Positions 1 to 7,950 of a stretch of 64,000 bases of DNA are shown here, one piece after another (within the stretch, counting starts at the first letter, position 1; every line of letters starts with the position of its first letter). Source of the stretch: Pedobacter cryotolerans (GTDB lineage: Bacteria > Bacteroidota > Bacteroidia > Sphingobacteriales > Sphingobacteriaceae). The notes beneath the pieces were generated by a model that ran no database searches, had not been told where the DNA came from, and saw only the letters and a list, made by a program, of their open reading frames with translations. Made by a program: the position numbers and the translations under genes. Location of the stretch: NCBI RefSeq assembly GCF_005116475.1, contig NZ_SWBO01000002.1, positions 391,258 through 455,257 on the forward strand. Reading direction: 5' to 3'.

Positions 1-1
1 T

Positions 2-127
2 ATTTGCAAAATGAAAGTTAAAGCTGGTAACACCAAAACAATAGTTTTTGAAAAGGTAACTTATGGTTTCTGTTCAGAAAGTTGTAAGAAAACCTTTACA
101 GCTAATCCTAAAAAATATATTAAATAA
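2..127 (+). CDS. YHS/TRASH-type metal-binding protein, C-terminal part
   Basis: The frame enters from the left edge and stops at TAA 125-127, leaving the last 41 residues. A cysteine at the edge (ICKMKV), an FCSESC pair and an end reading NPKKYIK match the C-terminal half of YHS/TRASH domains, which bind copper or other heavy metals through cysteines. The next two genes, an SCO copper chaperone and a cytochrome c, point to a copper-linked envelope role, which is inference. Any signal peptide lies outside the window. The domain call rests on a short stretch. Confidence 0.6.
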   Translation: MCKMKVKAGNTKTIVFEKVTYGFCSESCKKTFTANPKKYIK

Positions 128-189
128 CACTAACTCAATTATTTTACGCAAGGATGCTTTTATAATCAATTCATCAGCTAATTTTAATT

Positions 190-197
190 TAACTTTG
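190..197 (+). promoter_or_regulatory. Bacteroidota -7 promoter element before the SCO gene
   Basis: TAACTTTG fits the Bacteroidota -7 consensus TAnnTTTG and ends 17 nt before the ATG at 215. No clear TTG -33 element lies 17-23 nt upstream, so this is a moderate candidate for the SCO-cytochrome c operon. Confidence 0.4.
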
Positions 198-214
198 TAG
201 CATAAAATCAAGTT

Positions 215-862
215 ATGAAACAAATCAGATCAACAATTTTGCTTTTAGTTATTTCGGTAATAATGGTTGCTTGCAACAGCGGAAACAAAACGTTACCTAT
301 TTATGGCGAACGTGAAGCTGTAATTACTAAAGACAAAGCTGGTATTGAAAGAGTTGATACACTTTATCAAACTATACCAAACTTTTCTTTTTTAAATCAA
401 GATAGCGTAATGATTACTCAAGATTTATTTAAAGGTAAAGTTTATGTTGCTGATTTTTTCTTTACCTCATGCACCACCATTTGTCCGGCAATGCACAGAA
501 ATTTAAAAGAGATTTACGAAGATTATAAAAGCAATCCTGAGGTAATGTACTTATCACATAGCATCGATTTTAAATACGACAAACCATCTGTACTTAAAAA
601 CTATGCTACCAAACTTGGTGTTGATACCAAAAAATGGCAATTTGTTTATGGCAGCAAAGACGATATTTACAAATTGGCCGAAAAAAGCTATTTAACGGTT
701 GTTGCAGAAGACAATGATTCGCCTGATGGCTACATGCACCAAGGTTGGTTAGTATTAATAGACAAACAAAAAAGAATGCGTGGTGCTTACGATGGCACAA
801 AAACAGAGCAAGTTGCCATGCTAAAAAAAGATTTAGCAACCTTGTTAGCTGAGGGAAACTAA
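215..862 (+). CDS. SCO1/SenC family copper chaperone lipoprotein
   Basis: SCO proteins deliver copper to, or keep reduced, the CuA site of cytochrome c oxidase on the outer face of the inner membrane. The 215-residue product starts with a lipoprotein signal (VMVAC, lipid Cys about residue 20). It then has a thioredoxin-like domain with the metal-binding CTTIC pair (Cys86, Cys90) and the conserved distal histidine in GYMHQGW (His175). These are the three copper ligands of the family. One nucleotide separates its stop from the next start, so it forms an operon with the cytochrome c gene. The partial YHS gene upstream fits a copper theme. Confidence 0.93.
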   Translation: MKQIRSTILLLVISVIMVACNSGNKTLPIYGEREAVITKDKAGIERVDTLYQTIPNFSFLNQDSVMITQDLFKGKVYVADFFFTSCTTICPAMHRNLKEIYEDYKSNPEVMYLSHSIDFKYDKPSVLKNYATKLGVDTKKWQFVYGSKDDIYKLAEKSYLTVVAEDNDSPDGYMHQGWLVLIDKQKRMRGAYDGTKTEQVAMLKKDLATLLAEGN

Positions 863-863
863 C

Positions 864-1286
864 ATGCGTAAATACATTCTATTTTCTATCTACCTTACAA
901 CAATTTGCTCCATAATTTACTCTTGCCAAAGCTCGGATGAAATTGAATTTGCAGCTTACAAAAGCAATGGAAAAGATATTTATGTCAAATATTGCCAAAA
1001 TTGCCATGGTGCAAATGGCGAAGGTTTAGGCGAACTAGCACCTCCATTAACTGATAGTGTATTTTTAAAAGAAAACAAACAACAATTGGCTTGTTTCATA
1101 AAAAACGGAGCAAACCAACCTATGGTTGTTAATGGCAAAACGTATCACGAAAAAATGCCCACTTTTAATCAATTAGAAAACATAGATATTGCGCAGGTAA
1201 TTACTTATGTTACCAATACTTTTGGCAACAACCAAGGTATGTATAAGCAAGAAACTGTAGAAAATGATTTAAAGAATTGCAAATAA
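864..1286 (+). CDS. Membrane-anchored monohaem cytochrome c lipoprotein
   Basis: A 140-residue lipoprotein (IIYSC, lipid Cys about 21) with a single haem-binding CQNCH motif at residues 44-48. The likely distal methionine ligand is in YHEKMP (about residue 98), as in class I cytochromes c. It would carry electrons at the outer face of the inner membrane, perhaps between a reductase and an oxidase. The start codon follows the SCO stop after one base, so the two are co-translated. It resembles the cytochromes c found next to SCO genes in Bacteroidota. Its redox partner is not visible here. Confidence 0.9.
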   Translation: MRKYILFSIYLTTICSIIYSCQSSDEIEFAAYKSNGKDIYVKYCQNCHGANGEGLGELAPPLTDSVFLKENKQQLACFIKNGANQPMVVNGKTYHEKMPTFNQLENIDIAQVITYVTNTFGNNQGMYKQETVENDLKNCK

Positions 1287-1406
1287 TTTAAGTCAATAGT
1301 CTATAGACCATCGTCCATGAACTATTAACCTTATTAACTTTAAAATAGCCAAGCTTCTTTACGCTTTAGTCTTTAAGCTTTCAGCTTTTTCTTATCTTTA
1401 CAAAAA

Positions 1407-1776
1407 ATGCAAGCCGTTCTATCGCTGTCCCGATTTATCGAGAGAGAGGAAAGTCCGGGCAACATAGAGCATCTCGCTTCCTAACGGGAAGGCGTTTAGG
1501 ATTGAATGCCTAAACGACAGAAAGTGCCACAGAAAATATACCGTCCCGACTTTAAGTTGGGATAAGGGTGAAAACGTGAGGTAAGAGCTCACGATCTCGC
1601 TAAGTGATTAGCGATTTGGTAAACCTCGGGAGTTGAAAGACCAAATAGGCTAACGCATGTAGGGCGGCTCGTTCGATGTTAGTGGGTAGGTCGTTAGAGC
1701 TAAACGGCAACGTTTAGACTGGATTAATGATAGAATTCCGATTTATCGGAAACAGAACCCGGCTTACAGGCTTGTA
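1407..1776 (+). ncRNA. rnpB: RNase P RNA (catalytic subunit)
   Basis: The hallmark conserved segments occur in order: GAGGAAAGTCCGGGC near 1444, ACAGAAA near 1517, CCAAATAGGCTAACGC near 1642, and ACAGAACCCGGCTTAC near 1752. The ends pair as helix P1: TGCAAGCC at 1408 with GGCTTGTA at 1769. A T-rich run from about 1776 is the likely terminator. The length of about 370 nt fits type A RNase P RNA, the ribozyme that removes tRNA 5' leaders with the RnpA protein. The ends are set by the P1 pairing and could shift by a few bases. Confidence 0.95.
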
Positions 1777-2096
1777 TTTTTTATTTTCTTTTTAAAATCA
1801 TTATCTTTTTTGAAGCGAAACTGTCTTACAGCTATGATCCTTTTGTCCCGCTGTTCGCTTTATTTCGTCCCAACCTAAAGGTCGGGACTACATGTTCGCT
1901 ACCATCGGGGCTAAAAACATCAGCTTCTGCAAGTAAAGCCCCTCATAGTAGCAAAAACCTGCGTAAAATAAATCAGCTTAAGGCTCGATAATGTAAGTCT
2001 CATTTCTCACATCTATTTAAATAAAAACTGTATAAAAAACTATACATTTAACAAAAAATAATATATTAGCACTCTTATACATATTAATACCCAAAA
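1777..2096. other. Gene-free stretch with a short palindromic repeat
   Basis: No convincing ORF lies between rnpB and the NtrC-type gene. The left part holds a hairpin, GTCCCAACC at 1867-1875 facing GGTCGGGAC at 1880-1888 (one mismatch), inside GC-richer text that reads like an interspersed intergenic repeat. From about 2030 the DNA is AT-rich and probably carries the promoter of the gene at 2097, but I could not pick a clear element. Confidence 0.5.
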
Positions 2097-3494
2097 ATGG
2101 CTAAACTACTTATAATTGATGACGAAAGAGCGATAAGAAGTACTTTACGAGAGATTTTAGAATACGAAAGTTACGATGTTGATGACATTGATAATGGTAT
2201 CGATGGATTAGAACTCATTAAGAAAAACAATTACGATTTAGTATTGTGTGATATCAAGATGAATAAAATGGATGGTATGGAAGTGCTAGAAAATGCACAA
2301 ATCCTAAAACCAGATCTTCCTTTCATCATGATTTCTGGTCATGGTACTGTAGAAACCGCAATCGAAGCCAGCAAAAAAGGAGCTTTTGATTTTGTATCTA
2401 AACCGCCTGATTTAAATCGTTTGTTAATTACGGTTCGTAATGCATTAGATAGAGGTAACTTAGTAACCGAAACTAAGGTTTTAAAACGCAGGGTTAGCAA
2501 AACTCGCCATATTTTAGGCGAATCTGATAGCATAAGTAAAATAAAGGAGACCATAGATCGCGTTGCACCAACAGAAGCTCGTGTATTAATTACCGGTGCA
2601 AATGGTAGTGGTAAAGAATTGGTTGCCCGTTGGATACACGAAAAATCTAACAGAGCAGATGCGCCTTTAATTGAGGTAAATTGTGCTGCAATTCCATCAG
2701 AACTTATTGAAAGTGAATTATTTGGCCACGAAAAAGGTTCATTTACTTCGGCAGTTAAACAACGTATTGGTAAATTTGAGTTAGCCAATGGCGGAACCCT
2801 ATTTTTAGATGAGATTGGCGACATGAGCCTTTCTGCACAAGCAAAAGTTTTGAGAGCTTTACAAGAACATAAAATTACACGTGTTGGTGGAGAAAAGGAA
2901 TTGGATGTAAACGTTAGGGTTTTAGCTGCTACTAATAAAGATTTACTTAAAGAGATTGAAGATGGTAATTTTAGAATGGATCTTTACCACCGCTTAAACG
3001 TAATTAATATTCACGTACCTCACTTAACCGAAAGAACGGATGATATTCCGGTAATTGCACAACAATTTTTAGAAGAGATTTGTGGCGATTACGGCATGCC
3101 AGTTAAAAAGATTAATGATAATGCTATGGAGGCATTAAAAGCATTACCATGGACGGGTAACGTGCGTGAGCTACATAACATGATTGAGCGTTTGATAATT
3201 TTAAGCGACAAAAGTATAACCGAAAATGATGTAATTGCTTTTGCTAATCCAACCGGAGGAACAAACATTGGCACAGGTAATAGCAATGGTGCAGTTGCCC
3301 AAAGCGGAGCAACTATTGCCTACGATAAATTTTCTAACTTTCAGGATTATAAAGACTTTGCTGAAAAAGAATTTATCAAATTTAAGTTAGAGAAAAACAA
3401 TTGGAATGTATCTAAAACTGCAGATGACATAGAAATACAACGAAGTCACTTATACAGTAAAATAGAAAAATTCGGTTTAAAAAGATCTGAATAA
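2097..3494 (+). CDS. Sigma-54-dependent response regulator, NtrC family
   Basis: A 465-residue bacterial enhancer-binding protein that should activate sigma-54 promoters when phosphorylated. It has a receiver domain at residues 1-115 with phospho-acceptor Asp52 in LVLCDIKM. An AAA+ domain at about 140-375 has Walker A GANGSGKE (167-174) and Walker B GTLFLDEIGD (233-242). A Fis-type helix-turn-helix sits at about 432-462. The sigma-54 contact loop reads GSFTSA (214-219) instead of the classical GAFTGA; from memory this variant recurs in Bacteroidota NtrC-like proteins. No sensor kinase is adjacent, so its signal is unknown. The start is the only in-frame ATG before the receiver domain. Confidence 0.93.
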   Translation: MAKLLIIDDERAIRSTLREILEYESYDVDDIDNGIDGLELIKKNNYDLVLCDIKMNKMDGMEVLENAQILKPDLPFIMISGHGTVETAIEASKKGAFDFVSKPPDLNRLLITVRNALDRGNLVTETKVLKRRVSKTRHILGESDSISKIKETIDRVAPTEARVLITGANGSGKELVARWIHEKSNRADAPLIEVNCAAIPSELIESELFGHEKGSFTSAVKQRIGKFELANGGTLFLDEIGDMSLSAQAKVLRALQEHKITRVGGEKELDVNVRVLAATNKDLLKEIEDGNFRMDLYHRLNVINIHVPHLTERTDDIPVIAQQFLEEICGDYGMPVKKINDNAMEALKALPWTGNVRELHNMIERLIILSDKSITENDVIAFANPTGGTNIGTGNSNGAVAQSGATIAYDKFSNFQDYKDFAEKEFIKFKLEKNNWNVSKTADDIEIQRSHLYSKIEKFGLKRSE

Positions 3495-3535
3495 CGAAAC
3501 TGGAGAGTTGGGAAGTTGAATAGTGGGGAAGTTTG

Positions 3536-3581
3536 AAGGTTGTAAAGTTTAAATGTTGGAATGTTTAAATTTTACAACCTT
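3536..3581. terminator. Bidirectional terminator between convergent genes
   Basis: An 18-bp stem (3536-3553 with 3564-3581, one G-U pair) starts and ends with AAGG/CCTT. It is followed by T-rich sequence and lies between the 3' ends of the NtrC-type gene and the ClC gene. Confidence 0.65.
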
Positions 3582-3586
3582 TTATT

Positions 3587-5377
3587 TTAATCCATATACT
3601 GAGCCTGCCTTACTAACATTGCTCTGTATTTATTAAATATTGCTGTTTTTGAAATAAAACCCTTAAATCTATTCTCCTGATCTAAAACTGGTAATATCCA
3701 CACATTTTCGGCTTCCATTTTTTGCAAAACATCCTTTAGTTCTGCATTAATGTTTACAACTATTGGCGCATCTTTCATTAACTCTTTTACCGTAAACTCG
3801 CTGTCATTATTCAAGGAAATTGATTTTTTTAAAATCTCCTCTACATACAATAGCCCTTTAAAAAGTCCTAACTCATTCACAATCGGAAATATATTTCGTT
3901 TGGATTGGAGTATATCAGTTAATCGATTTTTAATCACATCATTTTCATTCAGAATGAGATCATCTTTCTCTATCAAATACTTGAGCTTCATCATGTTTAA
4001 AACTGTTGTATCTTTATCTTCATGATGTGAAAGCTCTCCCTTATCAGCCAAAGGTTTGGTATAAATAGAATATTTATTTACGCTTCTGTTAATTAAATAA
4101 GCAATGGCCGTGGTAATCATTAACGGCACCATTAAAACATATCCGCCAGTAATTTCTGCAATTAAAAATATGCCCGTTAAGGGTGCATGCATAATTGAAC
4201 CTAAAGATGCCGCCATGCCTGCCACTATAAAATTTGCAGTGTTTACTTGTGCAATGCCTAACGTATTAATAGTAAAAGCAACTGTAAAACCCAATAAACC
4301 TCCAATAATTAAACTTGGCGCAAAAATACCGCCATTACCACCAGCACCCAAGGTAACCAAAGTAGCTATTGATTTTGCAAAAACCGTTACCAATGTAAAT
4401 ACTATAATTAAAGCCGGAAATGTACTGTATGATGAAAATATACTATTGGTAATTACAGCAGTGTGATCTCCTTTTAGCAAATTTTTAATGGTGATATAAC
4501 CCTCGCCGTATAAAGTTGGAAAAAGAAAAACCAAAACGCCTAACATTAAACCACCTAAAATTACTTTTTTATAGGGATGATTGATTTGGTAGAAATAATT
4601 TTTAATGGCATAATTAACCTTTGTAAAGTAAATAGAAAATAGCCCAATAACAGCTGCCAGTAAAATATAATAGCCTAAAGATGAAGTAACCCAACCTTCT
4701 GTTGCTAAAAAGAATAACTGTTCATTATAAAAAAAACGAGCTACAACTGCCGCCGTTGCTGAGGCCAGCAATAGAGGAATAAAGGCTGGTATAGTAAATT
4801 CTGGAAGCAAAATTTCGATAGCAAAAACAATTCCTGCTATCGGACTATTAAATGCTCCGGCAATACCTCCAGCTGCACCACATGCTAATAATAGGGTAAT
4901 TTCACGCTGTGATAACCCTAAAAACCGACCAACTGTTGATCCGATAGAAGAACCACTAGTTACAATTGGTGCTTCTAATCCGGTAGAACCACCAAAGCCA
5001 ACTGTTAACGCTGATGTAATAATTTGAGAATAAATATTATGCGTCTCTACATGGCTCGATTTTTTAGAAATGGTGTAAAGTAATGGAGTTAAACCAGTTT
5101 CAAATTTTCCTTTTCGTATAAACCTTCTTACATAAAGCACAGATAAGAAAATACCAATCATAGGAAAAAGCAAGTATAAATAATACTTGTATTGCCAATT
5201 TAAGTCAGTTTGTAAAAAACTTTCAATGTGATGGGTGATTGTTTTTAACAAAGATGCAGCAAGCCCAGCAAAAACCCCAACCAATACAGCCGCAACAACG
5301 AGAAAATTTCTATTCGATATTTTAGATTTTCGGTACGAATTAAGTTGATCAACTAAGCCTACAAACCGTATAAACAT
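3587..5377 (-). CDS. ClC family chloride channel/transporter with CBS domains
   Basis: A 596-residue membrane protein with about ten hydrophobic helices followed by two CBS domains (about 460-590), which often sense adenine nucleotides. ClC signatures are visible: GSTGLEAP (about 130-137, with the gating glutamate Glu135 in place of E. coli Glu148), GSSIGS, and GNGGIFAP (347-354), the GxFxP anion-binding loop. In the helix matching E. coli Glu203, FAIEILLPEF has Ile where H+/Cl- exchangers have the proton glutamate, so it may act as a passive channel; that is inference. It is followed after 38 nt by an upstream pseudouridine synthase gene on the same strand, possibly an operon. Confidence 0.92.
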   Translation of the reverse strand: MFIRFVGLVDQLNSYRKSKISNRNFLVVAAVLVGVFAGLAASLLKTITHHIESFLQTDLNWQYKYYLYLLFPMIGIFLSVLYVRRFIRKGKFETGLTPLLYTISKKSSHVETHNIYSQIITSALTVGFGGSTGLEAPIVTSGSSIGSTVGRFLGLSQREITLLLACGAAGGIAGAFNSPIAGIVFAIEILLPEFTIPAFIPLLLASATAAVVARFFYNEQLFFLATEGWVTSSLGYYILLAAVIGLFSIYFTKVNYAIKNYFYQINHPYKKVILGGLMLGVLVFLFPTLYGEGYITIKNLLKGDHTAVITNSIFSSYSTFPALIIVFTLVTVFAKSIATLVTLGAGGNGGIFAPSLIIGGLLGFTVAFTINTLGIAQVNTANFIVAGMAASLGSIMHAPLTGIFLIAEITGGYVLMVPLMITTAIAYLINRSVNKYSIYTKPLADKGELSHHEDKDTTVLNMMKLKYLIEKDDLILNENDVIKNRLTDILQSKRNIFPIVNELGLFKGLLYVEEILKKSISLNNDSEFTVKELMKDAPIVVNINAELKDVLQKMEAENVWILPVLDQENRFKGFISKTAIFNKYRAMLVRQAQYMD

Positions 5378-5415
5378 TTTTTATTTTTTAGCTTTAAAGA
5401 AAAAGAGCGTTTTCT

Positions 5416-6138
5416 TTAGGCATCAAATTTATCTAGCAATTTAATTAGTGTTGTAAAATCTTTAGGATATGGCGCTTCAATATGTATATCCTGGTCATCT
5501 AAACCTTTAAACGTAATTTCTTTAGCGTGTAAGGCAAAACGTTTCATTATTGGTTGTTCTTCCTCGTCTTTTGATAAACGATATCCTTTTTTAATGGCTG
5601 ATAAAAAAACTGGTTTACCTTTATACATGCTATCGCCACAAATAGCAGCACGTTGCGTAGCTAAATGAATTCTGATTTGGTGCATTCTACCAGTTACTGG
5701 CTTACATTCTACCAATGTATAATGTTTATAATATTTTAAAGATGTAAAATAAGTTTCTGCCCTTTTGCCTTCTGCCCTATCGATGGTTACGTTTTTATTG
5801 CCATCATTTAATATGGGTAAATCAACAAATAGGTTATCAAATTGATATTGCCCATCTACCACAGCGTGATAAATCTTTTTCACCTTTCTGCGTTCAAACT
5901 GCATTGATAAATGACGATAAGCTTCTGGATTTTTAGCAATTACAATTGCCCCGGAAGTTTCCTTATCTAATCTATGACAAACTTGTGCATCATCTGTATA
6001 TTGCCTTGCTAAACGTAAAATATTTACTTCGCCAGCAGCACTTCGCTCATCTAAAGAAGCTACAAATGGCGGTTTATTTACTACGATATAGTCATCGCTT
6101 TCGAATAGGATAAGATCTTTAAAATTTGGATACTTCAC
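5416..6138 (-). CDS. RluA family RNA pseudouridine synthase
   Basis: This enzyme isomerises specific uridines to pseudouridine in rRNA or tRNA. The catalytic motif HRLDKETSG (Asp in RLD) is present near residue 57, and MHQIRIHLA near residue 150 is the family's conserved substrate-binding segment. At 240 residues it lacks an N-terminal S4 domain, unlike RluC/RluD, and is closer in size to RluA/TruC-type enzymes. The exact target base cannot be told from sequence. It runs in the same direction as the ClC gene 38 nt downstream. Confidence 0.9.
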   Translation of the reverse strand: MKYPNFKDLILFESDDYIVVNKPPFVASLDERSAAGEVNILRLARQYTDDAQVCHRLDKETSGAIVIAKNPEAYRHLSMQFERRKVKKIYHAVVDGQYQFDNLFVDLPILNDGNKNVTIDRAEGKRAETYFTSLKYYKHYTLVECKPVTGRMHQIRIHLATQRAAICGDSMYKGKPVFLSAIKKGYRLSKDEEEQPIMKRFALHAKEITFKGLDDQDIHIEAPYPKDFTTLIKLLDKFDA

Positions 6139-6467
6139 ACTGTATTTTTATATAATTACAAAAGTACTAAAATAGAGTTGAAATGCGGCTAGGATTGGGA
6201 TTATACTTATAGCGATGAGAATATTACTTGTTAATTTTGTTATGTTGAACTTGTCGAACACTTCAATCAGTTAGAAGCAAAATCCTTCGATTTCACTACT
6301 AAACAGTCTTAGCCAGATGCTAAGGTTAGCTTTAAACGCAATGATAAAAATGTAAAAAAAAACAAATCATCAATAATATCAATCAAAAAATAATATCTCC
6401 TTTAAAAACAAAAAAGCAACTGATATCTTATACATCAGTTGCTTTTTATAAAACCTAATTTTAGGCA
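6139..6467. other. Intergenic stretch, mostly without features
   Basis: No ORF of note. The stretch TGAACTTGTCGAACAC near 6245 looks like a fragment of an interspersed intergenic repeat. An A-rich segment at 6340-6410 precedes the hxlA terminator. Upstream sequence of the pseudouridine synthase lies at the left end. Confidence 0.4.
6411..6447 (-). terminator. Rho-independent terminator of hxlBA
   Basis: A perfect 14-bp stem, 6411-6424 with 6434-6447, core AGCAACTGAT, ends in a T run when read on the minus strand. It lies just past the hxlA stop. Confidence 0.85.
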
Positions 6468-7100
6468 CTAAACTGCATCAATGGCTTCACGAAGTGCTTT
6501 AGCTGCTGCCGCAGGGTCTTCTGCACCATAAATTGCTGCTCCAGCAACTACCACTATTGCACCAGATTTAACAACATCAGTTACATTTTCAAGATTTACT
6601 CCACCTGCTATAGAAACTGGAACACCTACTCTTGCTGCTTCATCTAATAATACATTTATTGAATAACCTTCAGTCCATTGCTCATCAAGACCCGCATGTA
6701 ATTCTACAAATTCTACACCTAAAGCAATAACTTCTTGTGCTCTTTTTACTCTATCTGGGTATCCGATAGTATCAACCACAACCCCTTTGTTGTGTGCTTT
6801 TGCAGCTTTAACTGCACCAATAATTGTTGCATTTCCTGCTGCACCCATAACGGTAACTAAATCCGCCCCAGCTTTAAAAGCGATATCAGCTTCAAGCTCA
6901 CCAGCATCTGCAGTTTTTAAATCGGCAAATACCAACTTATCTGGATGAGCATTTTTCATTGCCGTAATAACAGTTGATCCCATATTTTTGATCAACGGAG
7001 TTCCTAATTCTATAATATCAACATAAGGAGCCACTTTTGCAGCTAATGTCAATGCATCTTCAGTTGTTAGTAAGTCTATTGCTACTTGTAATTTTACCAT
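6468..7100 (-). CDS. hxlA: 3-hexulose-6-phosphate synthase
   Basis: This enzyme condenses formaldehyde with ribulose 5-phosphate to give 3-hexulose 6-phosphate, the first step of the ribulose monophosphate pathway; the reverse reaction makes ribulose 5-phosphate. The 210-residue TIM barrel has the orotidine-decarboxylase superfamily signature ADLKTAD (59-65) and the early Asp in QVAIDL. The length is that of stand-alone HPS. The isomerase gene lies 19 nt upstream on the same strand, with a strong terminator after hxlA, so the two form one transcript. In a non-methylotroph the likely roles are formaldehyde detoxification or pentose supply. Confidence 0.92.
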   Translation of the reverse strand: MVKLQVAIDLLTTEDALTLAAKVAPYVDIIELGTPLIKNMGSTVITAMKNAHPDKLVFADLKTADAGELEADIAFKAGADLVTVMGAAGNATIIGAVKAAKAHNKGVVVDTIGYPDRVKRAQEVIALGVEFVELHAGLDEQWTEGYSINVLLDEAARVGVPVSIAGGVNLENVTDVVKSGAIVVVAGAAIYGAEDPAAAAKALREAIDAV

Positions 7101-7119
7101 AATTATATATTTAATTTAT

Positions 7120-7749
7120 TTATTCGAGATTGGTGTGTTTTTTCCAAAGTTCTTCGGCAGGTTTAGCGCTAAGTTTCCATAGCGATTGGAATACTGCATC
7201 TAAAAGCAGTAAAAGAAATTGCTCAAACAGGCTGCCCGCATACTGAGCAGATATTCTATTACTATGGTCTTGTTTCTCTGCAGCGGGCACCAAAACCACA
7301 TGGCTCGCCAACTTAGCAAGTATCGAATCTGTATTAGTAGTTAGTGCAACCACCTTTGCGCCTACCGATAATGATTTTTCTGCAGCTTTAATAATCGAAC
7401 TCGTTGTTCCAGAGCCAGAAGAAACTATTAATAAGTCTCCTGCTGTTATGGCAGGGGTAATGGTTTCTCCAACAAAATAAACATTTAAACCAAGATGCAT
7501 TAGGCGCATTGCTGCAGAACGCATAGCGAAACCAGATCTACCCGAAGCTGCAACAAATATGGTTTTAGCTTCTTGAATACCATATATCAGAGGGAATAGC
7601 TGTTGTAAATCTATCCTTTGTGCCAAACTCGTATTTTCTTTAATGATGGTATCTAAATTAGTCCCCAGATCCCAAAACAGTTGCTGATCTTCTGTGGCAT
7701 TTGTGATCGATTGATTATGTATAGAATCAATTATTATTTCCTTGTCCAT
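7120..7749 (-). CDS. hxlB: 6-phospho-3-hexuloisomerase
   Basis: A SIS-domain isomerase that converts 3-hexulose 6-phosphate to fructose 6-phosphate, the second step of the ribulose monophosphate pathway. The sugar-binding signature AASGRSGFAMR is present, with SSGSGTT further on. I chose the start at 7749 (209 residues, MDKEIII...) over an in-frame ATG at 7923. The extra 58 residues have no family counterpart, and their DNA carries a -7 promoter motif (7770-7777) and a dyad repeat. The gene is followed by hxlA after 19 nt and faces the AraC regulator gene at 7951 across a shared regulatory region. Confidence 0.9.
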   Translation of the reverse strand: MDKEIIIDSIHNQSITNATEDQQLFWDLGTNLDTIIKENTSLAQRIDLQQLFPLIYGIQEAKTIFVAASGRSGFAMRSAAMRLMHLGLNVYFVGETITPAITAGDLLIVSSGSGTTSSIIKAAEKSLSVGAKVVALTTNTDSILAKLASHVVLVPAAEKQDHSNRISAQYAGSLFEQFLLLLLDAVFQSLWKLSAKPAEELWKKHTNLE

Positions 7750-7769
7750 TTTTCTTTTTAACCTATCGT

Positions 7770-7777
7770 CAAAGGTA
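7770..7777 (-). promoter_or_regulatory. -7 promoter element for hxlBA
   Basis: Read on the minus strand, TACCTTTG matches TAnnTTTG and ends 20 nt before the hxlB ATG at 7749. No clear -33 TTG is present at the usual spacing, which suits a promoter needing an activator such as the neighbouring AraC protein. Confidence 0.5.
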
Positions 7778-7822
7778 TAACCAACGTGGCTGTATCTGCT
7801 TAGATATTTTGCTAGATATATG

Positions 7823-7894
7823 GGACTATTTGGAAATAAAACTGTATAAATGTCATAAAATAGCAACAATAAAAACACAGTTTCCGAATAGTCC
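7823..7894. promoter_or_regulatory. Inverted operator-like half-sites in the hxlB/araC region
   Basis: GGACTATTTGGAAA (7823-7836) and TTTCCGAATAGTCC (7881-7894) are inverted copies of one 14-bp motif with a single difference, centred 58 bp apart. They lie between the hxlB promoter and the divergent AraC gene. They are good candidates for binding sites of that regulator. Confidence 0.55.
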
Positions 7895-7950
7895 ACCATA
7901 GTTATCTCTTTATCCAATATCAATTATTTAAAGTATTTATCTTCGTAAGT

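Noticed and set aside
7750..7923. N-terminal extension of hxlB from an upstream ATG
   Set aside because: The 58 extra residues match nothing in the SIS isomerase family, and the DNA contains a -7 promoter element and an operator-like dyad.
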